A stretch of DNA of 64,000 nt from Aurantiacibacter aquimixticola (GTDB taxonomy: Bacteria > Pseudomonadota > Alphaproteobacteria > Sphingomonadales > Sphingomonadaceae), in assembly GCF_003605475.1 (NCBI RefSeq), contig NZ_RAHX01000001.1, positions 744,001 to 808,000 of the forward strand. Direction: 5' to 3'. This document shows, piece by piece, positions 46,254-57,040 of the stretch. Both the position numbers and the translations under genes were made by a program. The notes under the pieces are model-generated. The model did not search any database, was not told the origin of the DNA, and was given only the letters and a program-made list of their open reading frames with translations. Every line of letters begins with the position of its first letter. The first letter of the stretch is position 1.

Positions 46254-46892
46254 TCAGTCGTTCAGCGGTGCTGATGGCCCCGCCGCGGCCGATGCTCCAG
46301 CGCGTGGGGCGATTTCAGCCATGCCGACCGGCGCGCGGCGGATTGCGCTTGCCGGAATGGCGAGCTCGACATTGCTCTGCGTCGTCGCGACCAGCTCGCG
46401 TCCGGCCGGGATCACCGCGCTGCGGCCGGTAATGAAACCGCCGAACACGCCGGCAACGATCACGCCGCCGACCGTGGCCAAGGTGTTGCCCTCGCCTTCC
46501 TGCCGATAGGTGCCTTCGAGCGCGATCTGCCGCCCGGCGACCTCTGCATATTCCAGTTCGATATCCATCTTACCGGATTTTCCGAACATGCCGCGACTGG
46601 TAAGCCACGTGATCCGCCCGACGGCCCTGCTGCCTTCCGGAATGACGACGTAATCGCCCAGCATCACATCGTGTGATACGGTGAGATTGAACGTGTCACC
46701 CTCGTTCCATGAATTGCCGCGCGTGGTGACGTCCTGGTTCATGCGCAGGCGCAATTCGGTGTTGGCCGGAAGATAGGCGTTGCCCGCATCCTGCTGCTGC
46801 ACCTGCAGTGGCATCGGCGCGGGCACCTCCTGCGCGGCGGCAGGCGCAGTCATGGCGAGCGCCAGGCCCGCCGAAAGCAGTGTGATTTTCAT
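46254..46892 (-). CDS. Exported hypothetical protein (VirB10/TrbI-like fold suspected)
   Basis: A 212-residue protein with a signal peptide (MKITLLSAGLALAMTAPAAAQ). The mature part reads LPANTELRLRMNQDVTTRGNSWNEGDTFNLTV, YVVIPEGSRAVGRI, GMFGKSGKMDIELEY and SAVIPAGREL, the layout of beta-barrel modules that start from a 'promised range' phrase like those in VirB10/TrbI C-domains. The glycine-rich TVGGVIVAGVFGGFITG may be a membrane-active loop. No function is known to me. It is convergent with tRNA-Asn. Confidence 0.75.
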   Translation of the reverse strand: MKITLLSAGLALAMTAPAAAQEVPAPMPLQVQQQDAGNAYLPANTELRLRMNQDVTTRGNSWNEGDTFNLTVSHDVMLGDYVVIPEGSRAVGRITWLTSRGMFGKSGKMDIELEYAEVAGRQIALEGTYRQEGEGNTLATVGGVIVAGVFGGFITGRSAVIPAGRELVATTQSNVELAIPASAIRRAPVGMAEIAPRAGASAAAGPSAPLND

Positions 46893-47060
46893 GTGAATAT
46901 TCCCTCATTCGGCGACCCCCTGCCGCCGATCCGGGAGGAATGCTAATCGCCGCATGCGAGCATTCGGTTTGCCAAGATGGTTCACACCAACACTGCGACC
47001 ACCTACGCACTCTCGCGTATCGGGGACCGCCGTCTCGCCATCTTTGCGGCTCGCGGGCAC

Positions 47061-47112
47061 AAAAAAAGCCGCGCTTCTTTGACCCTTGGGGGCCAGGGAG
47101 GCGGCGCGGCCT
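47061..47112 (-). terminator. Rho-independent terminator after the 47170 gene
   Basis: On the minus strand GCCGCGC pairs with GCGCGGC, with an inner CCCT/AGGG hairpin, followed by seven T (47061-47067). It begins 58 bp past the stop of the lipoprotein gene and ends the secA transcript. Confidence 0.65.
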
Positions 47113-47169
47113 TTGGAATGACAATTCGCAAAAGCGACAATCGGTTCCCGCTCGTTCGGCGGATCCGCT

Positions 47170-47894
47170 TTACTTCCTGAAACGCAAGGAAACTATTTCA
47201 GGAAATCGGTCCGGATCGGCATCGGCGGGCACGGGATAGGCAAAACGCTCCCGCTCCGCCTCAAGCGTAAACCCTGCTGCACGGACATCCTCACGCGGCA
47301 GATAGGCGCGCATTCCCTCGGTCGCCGGATTGGCGCCCTGCGCGGCGCCTCCTCGCCCGGTGGCCTGTTCGACGAAGTAGATCCCGCCCGGCTTAAGTGC
47401 CGCGTGGATGGCGCGATTATGCGCATCGACATGCTCACCATTCAGCTGGTGATATTCGAGGCCCGCCCACACAAGATCGATCGGTTCCGGCATTTGCAGG
47501 TTCGCAAAGTCGGCCATGTCCAGCACCTCCACCGTGTCGAATTGCGCGGCGACGTCCCGGATCGGCCCGGCCACATCGGAAAGGCCCTGCGGCACGAGCG
47601 CGTAGACCTTGCCTTCCGGCCCGACCGCCAGCGCGAGCAGCCGTGTGAAATACGGATCGTAAGTCGCGATCTGCGCAATCGTCTGCCCGCGCGCGACACC
47701 GGCAAAATCCAGGCGATCGAAGGGCTGGCGGCCGTCATCCTGCGCAAGCTCGCCTGCGGGCCGAGCGGGACTGATCACCGCCGCCATCAGCTCCTCGGAC
47801 CGCTCGAACGTGCCGAGCGGCTTCTGCTCCATCGTGCTGCATCCGCCCGCGAGCAACGCTGCGGCTGCAAGCGGAAGGATGCAGCGCGCTGCCA

Positions 47895-47895
<1 letters not shown>
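47170..47895 (-). CDS. Lipoprotein with degenerate SAM-methyltransferase fold (COG4798-like)
   Basis: A 241-residue protein with a signal peptide and lipobox LAGGC (Cys 19). Mature sequence aligns by eye with the COG4798 'predicted methyltransferase' family: DFAGVARGQTIAQI, PYFTRLLALAVGPEGKVYAL, then YHQLNGEHVD and LKPGGIYFVEQ. Motif I, which in that family carries a GGG loop, reads IATYDPYFT, so the SAM-binding glycines are gone. An exported protein would also meet no SAM. ATG at 47895 overlaps the secA stop by one base. Confidence 0.75.
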
Positions 47896-50696
<2,801 letters not shown>

Positions 50697-50789
50697 GGCG
50701 GAGATTTCCTGCTTGGATATTATGAGTGCGGCCCGCGCATGCACTGCGACGCGGCCGAAAAGTCGTGCGTATGGAAGAGGCTGCGAAGC

Positions 50790-51050
50790 CTATTCGCGGG
50801 CGCGATCTGCCTGAAGGCGGACGCTGGGCGCGTCGAGCCGCGTAACAGCAATAACGCGCCGCGGTTCGTCCGCCGCGCATTCCTGTGCCGTCAGCAGAGC
50901 TTCCGGAGCCGCCGAAACGATCGTTACACCGACGCTTTCCGCTTCGGCTGCGGCGATGCTGACCGCACGCGCGTCCGCTGCGCTCACAGGCTCCGCCGCG
51001 AGCGTAAAGCCCGAAATGACGGCAAGCAGGGTGAGCAATTGGCGAAGCAT
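50790..51050 (-). CDS. Small exported hypothetical protein
   Basis: An 86-residue protein with a convincing signal peptide (MLRQLLTLLAVISGFTLAAEPVSA). The short mature part (AADARAVSIAAAEAESVGVTIVSAAPEALLTAQECAADEPRRVIAVTR) has one cysteine and no known domain. It is 93 bp upstream of secA on the same strand. Regulation of secA by a secreted leader protein occurs in enterobacteria (secM), but there is no visible arrest motif here. Confidence 0.55.
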   Translation of the reverse strand: MLRQLLTLLAVISGFTLAAEPVSAADARAVSIAAAEAESVGVTIVSAAPEALLTAQECAADEPRRVIAVTRLDAPSVRLQADRARE

Positions 51051-51158
51051 CGGTGGCCCAGATAGCGATTGGTGTGGCGAAGTCTATGCCGCAAGCGGTG
51101 AATGGTCGGTGAAACTGGCGATTGTGGCGCGCGCGCCGGGGCCTTAGGACACCGCGCG

Positions 51159-52385
51159 ATGGAACTCAAACGCTCACCGCTCGCTCTGCCTTTCCCCGAC
51201 ATGTCCGCGATCGACGGCGTAACGCTGCGCGTGGCGCGGGCGCGCTATAAAGATTGGGACCGCGCGGATCTGACCTATGCAGAACTGGCCGAGGGCACCG
51301 CGTCGGCAGGCGTGTTCACGAAGAACGTGTGCTGCTCCAGCGAGGTCGAGCTGGGCCGGGAAAGCGTGGCGCAAGGCCGCGCGCGAGCGCTGATCGTCAA
51401 CGCAGGCAATTCCAATGCCTTCACCGGCTATCGCGGGCGCGAGGCGGTGGAGCAGATCATGGCGCAGGTGGCGGATGAGCTGGGCTGCGAAACGTCCCAG
51501 GTGCTGGTATCCTCGACCGGTGTGATCGGCGTTCCGCTGCCAAAGGACCGGGCGCGCGAGGGCGTCTCGGCTGTGCTTCGGGCTGCGCCATGCGGCTGGG
51601 AAGAAGCCGCCGCCGCGATCGGCACGACCGATACCTTCACCAAGGGCGCGACGACCGCGGCGATGCTGGGCGACACCCGCGTCACGCTGAATGGCATCAT
51701 CAAGGGCAGCGGCATGATCGCGCCTGACATGGCGACCATGCTCGGCTACATTTTCACAGACGCTGCGGTGGAGCCGACATTCCTCCAGCACTGCCTGGAA
51801 CGCGCAAACGCGCAGACATTCAGCTGCATCACCGTCGATAGCGATACGTCGACGAGCGATACCGTCCTCGCTTTCGCAACGGGCAAAGCGGACAATGCGC
51901 CGCTTGCGAGCTTCGACGATCCGGGCGCAGATGCCTTCATGGCGGCATTGGCAGACCTGTGCCGCCAGCTTGCCCATCTCGTGGTGCGCGACGGCGAAGG
52001 GGCGCAGAAATTCATCGCCGTGACCGTCACCGGAGCGACGAGCGACGAGAGCGCGCGCCGCATCGGGCTGGCCGTGGCCAATTCGCCGCTGGTGAAGACG
52101 GCGATTGCTGGCGGCGACGCGAACTGGGGCCGCGTCGTCATGGCGGTTGGCAAAGCGGGCGAGCCTGCTGACCGCGACCGGCTGGGCATCGCATTCGGCG
52201 GGCACTGGGCGGCGCGCGAAGGCTTGCCGCTGGAGAATTACGACGAGAGGCCGGTGGCCGAGCACCTCGCGGGACGCGAAGTGGACATCACGGTCGATAT
52301 CGGCCTTGGCGACGGGCGCGCAACCGTGTGGACCTGCGACCTGACCCATGGCTACATCTCCATCAATGCGGATTACCGCTCGTGA
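51159..52385 (+). CDS. argJ: Bifunctional ornithine acetyltransferase / N-acetylglutamate synthase
   Basis: A 408-residue Ntn-fold enzyme of the cyclic arginine pathway. The self-cleavage site is in KGSGMIAPDMATMLGYI, with the new N-terminal nucleophile Thr 193. DTSTSDTVL and the C-terminal active-site region are also present. ATG at 51159 matches the usual N-terminus (SPLALPFPDMSAIDG). The stop overlaps the start of the following phosphatase gene (GTGA). Confidence 0.96.
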   Translation: MELKRSPLALPFPDMSAIDGVTLRVARARYKDWDRADLTYAELAEGTASAGVFTKNVCCSSEVELGRESVAQGRARALIVNAGNSNAFTGYRGREAVEQIMAQVADELGCETSQVLVSSTGVIGVPLPKDRAREGVSAVLRAAPCGWEEAAAAIGTTDTFTKGATTAAMLGDTRVTLNGIIKGSGMIAPDMATMLGYIFTDAAVEPTFLQHCLERANAQTFSCITVDSDTSTSDTVLAFATGKADNAPLASFDDPGADAFMAALADLCRQLAHLVVRDGEGAQKFIAVTVTGATSDESARRIGLAVANSPLVKTAIAGGDANWGRVVMAVGKAGEPADRDRLGIAFGGHWAAREGLPLENYDERPVAEHLAGREVDITVDIGLGDGRATVWTCDLTHGYISINADYRS

Positions 52386-53191
52386 GCGAGATTATGGCTT
52401 TTCACAGCGAAGTCCACGCGCTGCTCCGCAAGGTCAGCGAAGAGGCGATCCTGCCGCACTATCAATCGCTCAGCGCCGCGCAGATCGAGGATAAGGGCGG
52501 CAATGACCCGGTAACTGTCGCCGACAAAAAGTCCGAGGAAATGCTCCGCGACGGCCTGGAAAAGATCGTCCCCGACCTCGCCTTCGTCGGCGAGGAGACA
52601 ACCCACGCCGATCCCAGCACGGCGGATGGCCTGTCAGGCGATTGCTGGATCGTCGATCCGCTGGACGGGACGCGCAATTTCGCAGATGGCCGCCCGCCTT
52701 TCGGGATCATCGTCGCAATGGCTTCGGGCGGAGAAGCGCATAGCGGCTGGATCTATGACTGCCTCAGCGGCCGCATGTGCACCGCGCATCGCGGCAAGGG
52801 TGCCTTCGTCGACGAAGAGCGCGTGACAGCGCGCGAAACCGGCGATACGCCGCCCGTCGCCGCCATATCGCTAATCTTCATGGAAGAAGCGCGGCGAGAG
52901 GCTGTGAAGCGGCATATCTGCCCACATTACAGCTTGGTCGACATTCCCTATTGCGCCGCCGAACAATATCCGCGCCTTGCGCTCGGCGAAAACGACGTTT
53001 CGATCTTTGAACGCACACTAGCGTGGGATCACGCGGCGGGCGTGCTCTGGCTGAACGAGGCAGGCGGGAAAGCCGCCCGCATGGACGGCTCACCCTACCG
53101 GGTCGATGCCGACATCTATGGTGGGCTGATCGGCGCCGCCTCGCCCCGGCAATTCGACCTGATGGCCGAGCGGCTCGCGTCGCTGGATTAA
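52382..53191 (+). CDS. hisN: Histidinol-phosphatase, inositol monophosphatase family
   Basis: A 269-residue Mg-dependent phosphatase. GEET (70-73) and DPLDGTRNF (92-100) bind metal and phosphate, and [15 protein letters not shown] closes the site. Sequence resembles the HisN branch that dephosphorylates histidinol phosphate, though other inositol-monophosphatase substrates are possible. The start is GTG at 52382 coupled to argJ, or ATG at 52394. The TAA overlaps the trxA TAA (ttaa, 53188-53191). Confidence 0.87.
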   Translation: MSEIMAFHSEVHALLRKVSEEAILPHYQSLSAAQIEDKGGNDPVTVADKKSEEMLRDGLEKIVPDLAFVGEETTHADPSTADGLSGDCWIVDPLDGTRNFADGRPPFGIIVAMASGGEAHSGWIYDCLSGRMCTAHRGKGAFVDEERVTARETGDTPPVAAISLIFMEEARREAVKRHICPHYSLVDIPYCAAEQYPRLALGENDVSIFERTLAWDHAAGVLWLNEAGGKAARMDGSPYRVDADIYGGLIGAASPRQFDLMAERLASLD

Positions 53192-53508
53192 AGCTCGCCT
53201 TCCAGCCAGCTCTTCAGGGCATTCTTCGGAGCCGCTCCCATCTGTTGGGCAACCGGCTCGCCATTCTTGAACAGCACGAGGAACGGGATCGACTGGACGC
53301 CCATCTTGCCCGGTACGTCCGGATTTTCCATGATGTCCATCTTGGCGATCGTCACCTGGTCGGACAGCTCTTCGGAAATCTCTTCCAAAGCGGGCGCGAT
53401 CATCTTGCACGGGCCGCACCATTCGGCCCAGAAATCGACGAGCACCGGCTTGTCGGCGTCGAGCACGTCGGACTGAAAGCTGGCATCGGTTACGGTCTTG
53501 GTGGCCAT
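53188..53508 (-). CDS. trxA: Thioredoxin
   Basis: A 106-residue classical thioredoxin: [20 protein letters not shown] with redox cysteines C31 and C34 and the cis-proline in [14 protein letters not shown] strong AGGAG ribosome binding site precedes the ATG. It is 52 bp downstream of addA; a possible TTGAGG/GATAGG promoter overlaps the addA stop. Confidence 0.97.
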   Translation of the reverse strand: MATKTVTDASFQSDVLDADKPVLVDFWAEWCGPCKMIAPALEEISEELSDQVTIAKMDIMENPDVPGKMGVQSIPFLVLFKNGEPVAQQMGAAPKNALKSWLEGEL

Positions 53509-53560
53509 GTCGGCTCTCCTGATTTGCTTGGCGCCCTATCTGGGCGCGATCTCTGCCACC

Positions 53561-56500
53561 TCAACGCACAGGCGTGGATAGCTTTCCTTGGCTTGTCCGC
53601 AGATGCGGTTTGTTTGCGGCGAGCATATCCGCGGGAATGGCAATCAGCTGCGGGGTTTGCGTGTAAAGCACGGCCGCCTCGATGGCGCGGCCGGGATATA
53701 TGACGGACAGCGCGGCGGCATAGGCGCCCATTTGCGACAGCGTCGACTGCGGCACGTCGTCCAGCCGCGTCGGCGGGCGGCGCGCGGTTTTGAAATCGGC
53801 CACTAGCACCCGCTCGGGCGTTACTAGCAATCGGTCAGCCGTGCCTGCAATCACTTGATCGCCAACAGTCGCAGCGAGCGGAACCTCGGCCAGCCCATCC
53901 GGCCCGAACAGCTCGCGCCATTCGGGCACGTCGAGCACGGCCAGCGCGCGCTCCAGCATTTCCTCGCGCTCGGCGGGAGAGAGGTCGGACCCGTGCCGCT
54001 CCAGCCACGCCCGGCCTCCGCTCGCGCGCATATCTCGCGGCACGTCGGGCAGTCGCTCCAGCAATGCGTGGATCAGCACACCGCGCCGTGCGGCGATGGC
54101 GGCCTGCTCTGCGGCAAGCGGCGGATCCGCGCCCTGTTCCTCTGCACTGGCGGAAGGCGCGAGTGGACGCGGAGGCCGCGGCTCCTCGCCGATGGGCCGC
54201 GTCGCCCAGTCCGGAAGCACAATCGGCAGAGCGAGATCGGCCTGCGAACGCTGCTCCACCGGTGGCGGCAATTCGCCGCGTTGCATGCGCGCGCCCCATA
54301 TCGGATCGTCCAGCCAGTCCTCACCGAAGAGCGGCTGCAGCCGGGCATACCAGCTGTCCTCGGCCGGCTCTTTCTCCCGCTTGCCGAGCGCGCCGCCGAC
54401 AAAGAGCGCCTCCTCCGCCCGCGTCATCGCGACGTAGAGCAAACGCCAGTGCTCCTGTCGCTCCGCCGCTTTTGCGGCCTCCTCGGCTTGCGAGACGCGG
54501 CCGACGCGTTCCTCTTTGGCGAGAGGCGGCAGCGGCAGTTCCAGTCCCTCAGTTGCGCCTGGCAGCTCTTCCTCCAAGGAAAGGCCTCCCGTGCGTGATG
54601 CATCGGGATCGCCGCAGGCATCGGCCAGAATGACGATCGGCGCCTGCAGGCCCTTCGAACCGTGCACGGTCATCACCCGCACCTGATCTTCGCCGCCTTC
54701 GGCTTCTCGCTTCAGCTCGCCCTCGCCGGCATCGAACCAGCGGATGAAACCCTGCAGGCTCGGCGTGCTGTTGGCGGAGAATTGCAGCGCGGCGTTGAGC
54801 AATTCGTCGATGGGGTCGTTCGCCTCCCGGCCGAGCCGCGCGACCAGCTTTCCGCGCGCTTTCCACGGGCCGACGAGCATCCAGTGCAGCAGCGCTTGCG
54901 GCGGCTCGAAATCGGCGCGGGCGAGCAGATCGCGCAAAGCTTCAACCGTCTGCGCCACCAGCGGTGCATCGCCGTCGCGAAGGTGATCCCATAACGGCCG
55001 GCCTTTCGGGCGGTAGCCATGCTCCAGCAGCTGCTCTTGCGACCACCCGAAGATCGGCGAGACAAGCAGGCAGGCAAGCGAGAGATCGTCCCGAGGCTGG
55101 GCGGCGAAGCGGAGGGCGGCCATGAGGTCTTTAACTGCCAGTGGCGCGCCGAGCCGGAGCCGGTCGACACCCGCCACCCGAACGCCCGCCGCATGCAACC
55201 GGGCAACGATCAGGCCCGCCAATTCCCTGCGCTTGCGGACCAGGACCATGATGTCGCCCGGCGTTGCGTTGCGCGGGTTTTTCTCATCCTTCACGAGGGG
55301 ATATCCGCGGTCGAGCCAGGCCTTCACCTGCTCAGCGATTTTGTCCGCCATCCGCCGCTCGGTTTCTGACACGCCGATTTCGGGCCCGTCTTCTTCGCCC
55401 TCATCCTCCGGCCGACCCGGCACCGGCTGCCATAGCGTGACCAGGCCGGGTCGTTGAAAACCGCGATGCGGTTCGGGCGTTCTCGATAGACCAATCGCTT
55501 CATGCCCGATGGCATCAATAACAGCGTCCACCACGTCGAGTATGGGCTGCGCCGTGCGATAGGAGCGGCCCAAACCAAGCTCCTGCAGCGTGTGCGCGGA
55601 CAGATTGCGCCGCTCCGCCAGCGCATTTTCCCGCCGGACGCGCAGCAGCTCGGCATAGCGGGCCTGTGCGCGGGCGAAATTCTGCGGGCTGGTGCCCTGA
55701 AACCCGAAGATCGCCTGCTTGTAATCGCCAACAACAAAGATCGTGCGCTGCCGGTCTCCCTTCTGCCCCGCACCGGAGAAAAAATCGTCCGTCAGCGCGT
55801 CGATGATGGCCCATTGCTGCGCGTTCGTATCCTGCGCCTCGTCCACCAGGATATGATCGAACTGCCGATCCAGCTTGTAGCGTATCCAGGCCGACATATC
55901 TTTATTCATCAGCAGTTTGGCAGCGCGTCTTATCAGATCGTCGAAGTCGACCAGCCCCTCGCGCTTCTTGGCCTCGTCCCAAGCGATCGCGAATTTGCGC
56001 CCGATTTCCAGTGCCGGTGTGATGATATCGACCAGAGCCAGCAGCGCGGCCTGGTCCGCGACGCCGGTGAGCCAGTCATAAAGTTCGCCTGCGAGGGCAG
56101 TGACGCCATCATCTTTCTTTTCAAGGCTTGACTGGTATTTGAGCAGGCCCCTGTCGTTGTAAAGCTGGCCGAGAAACGCGCCGCTCTGCGCGAACCGTTC
56201 TTCGGGCGAGAGCAGCAGCCAGTCGCCGATGAGCCCTGCAAATTTCTGACCGCTTTTCGTGCCCCAGCCATCATATTTCCACATCACCTTGCGGACGAGG
56301 TCGACGCCGTGCGTTCCGTCCACGCAATCGTGCGCCAACTCGCTTGCCGTCGCGTCCGCAGGCAGGCCAATCAGACGCTTGACCCGATCCTGCATTGGCG
56401 GCTGCCACGCAGCTGGGCCGAACCAAGCTTCGCGCGCCAAAGCGCAGCGCATCAGCCAGCTTCGCGCACCGTCCGGGCCCATGCGAAGGGAAAGCATCTC

Positions 56501-57040
56501 CAGCGCCTCGACCGCCGCCGGATCGTTATCCTGCCACTCGACCAGCAATTCGCGCAATACGCGGCCCGCCAGCAGGTCGCGATCACGATCCTCCATCGGG
56601 CGGGTGCCGGGGATCAGGCCCGCCTCCTCCGGGAAGGCGGACAGGAGCCACTGCGCGAAGGCGTGGATCGTGTCGATGCGGAGGCCACCGCCTGGGCAAT
56701 CGAGCACGCTGGCAAACAGGGTGCGGGCGCGCTGCACCGTTTCCGGGCGGATATCGGAGCCGATATTCGCCAGATCCGCCCCGAGCTGCTCGTCCGGCAT
56801 ACGAACCCAGTTGGCCAGCACCTCGTTCACGCGCGTTGCCATTTCGGCCGCGCCTGCCTTGGTGAACGTCAGGCACAGGATCTGCTCCGGCGCGACACCT
56901 TCGGTCAGCAGCAATCGGAGCACGCGGGCAGAAAGCACCTGCGTCTTGCCTGTCCCAGCACTGGCCGAAAGCCAGACGCTGTCCTCCGGCTCCACGGCTG
57001 CGGCCTGTTTGTCCTGCAGCTTGAACACCTTACCGCTCAC
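53561..57040 (-). CDS. addA: Double-strand break repair helicase-nuclease AddA
   Basis: A 1159-residue UvrD-type helicase with a C-terminal RecB-family nuclease. Walker A is SASAGTGKTQVLSARVL; the Walker B DEAQD is in HILVDEAQDTNAQQW; a later VMTVHGSKGLQAPIVI is helicase motif V-like; the nuclease residues are in GTADRLLV and LVADFKTARR. With AddB it resects double-strand breaks for RecA. ATG at 57040 overlaps the addB stop (ATGA). Confidence 0.96.
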   Translation of the reverse strand: MSGKVFKLQDKQAAAVEPEDSVWLSASAGTGKTQVLSARVLRLLLTEGVAPEQILCLTFTKAGAAEMATRVNEVLANWVRMPDEQLGADLANIGSDIRPETVQRARTLFASVLDCPGGGLRIDTIHAFAQWLLSAFPEEAGLIPGTRPMEDRDRDLLAGRVLRELLVEWQDNDPAAVEALEMLSLRMGPDGARSWLMRCALAREAWFGPAAWQPPMQDRVKRLIGLPADATASELAHDCVDGTHGVDLVRKVMWKYDGWGTKSGQKFAGLIGDWLLLSPEERFAQSGAFLGQLYNDRGLLKYQSSLEKKDDGVTALAGELYDWLTGVADQAALLALVDIITPALEIGRKFAIAWDEAKKREGLVDFDDLIRRAAKLLMNKDMSAWIRYKLDRQFDHILVDEAQDTNAQQWAIIDALTDDFFSGAGQKGDRQRTIFVVGDYKQAIFGFQGTSPQNFARAQARYAELLRVRRENALAERRNLSAHTLQELGLGRSYRTAQPILDVVDAVIDAIGHEAIGLSRTPEPHRGFQRPGLVTLWQPVPGRPEDEGEEDGPEIGVSETERRMADKIAEQVKAWLDRGYPLVKDEKNPRNATPGDIMVLVRKRRELAGLIVARLHAAGVRVAGVDRLRLGAPLAVKDLMAALRFAAQPRDDLSLACLLVSPIFGWSQEQLLEHGYRPKGRPLWDHLRDGDAPLVAQTVEALRDLLARADFEPPQALLHWMLVGPWKARGKLVARLGREANDPIDELLNAALQFSANSTPSLQGFIRWFDAGEGELKREAEGGEDQVRVMTVHGSKGLQAPIVILADACGDPDASRTGGLSLEEELPGATEGLELPLPPLAKEERVGRVSQAEEAAKAAERQEHWRLLYVAMTRAEEALFVGGALGKREKEPAEDSWYARLQPLFGEDWLDDPIWGARMQRGELPPPVEQRSQADLALPIVLPDWATRPIGEEPRPPRPLAPSASAEEQGADPPLAAEQAAIAARRGVLIHALLERLPDVPRDMRASGGRAWLERHGSDLSPAEREEMLERALAVLDVPEWRELFGPDGLAEVPLAATVGDQVIAGTADRLLVTPERVLVADFKTARRPPTRLDDVPQSTLSQMGAYAAALSVIYPGRAIEAAVLYTQTPQLIAIPADMLAANKPHLRTSQGKLSTPVR

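Noticed and set aside
46893-47169. Hidden gene or RNA in the 277-bp gap
   Set aside because: Only a Rho-independent terminator for the minus-strand lipoprotein gene is convincing; remaining frames are short and lack ribosome binding sites.
50790-51050. SecM-like arrest leader for secA
   Set aside because: The protein is exported and lies upstream of secA, but there is no recognisable arrest sequence near its C-terminus and 93 bp separate it from secA.
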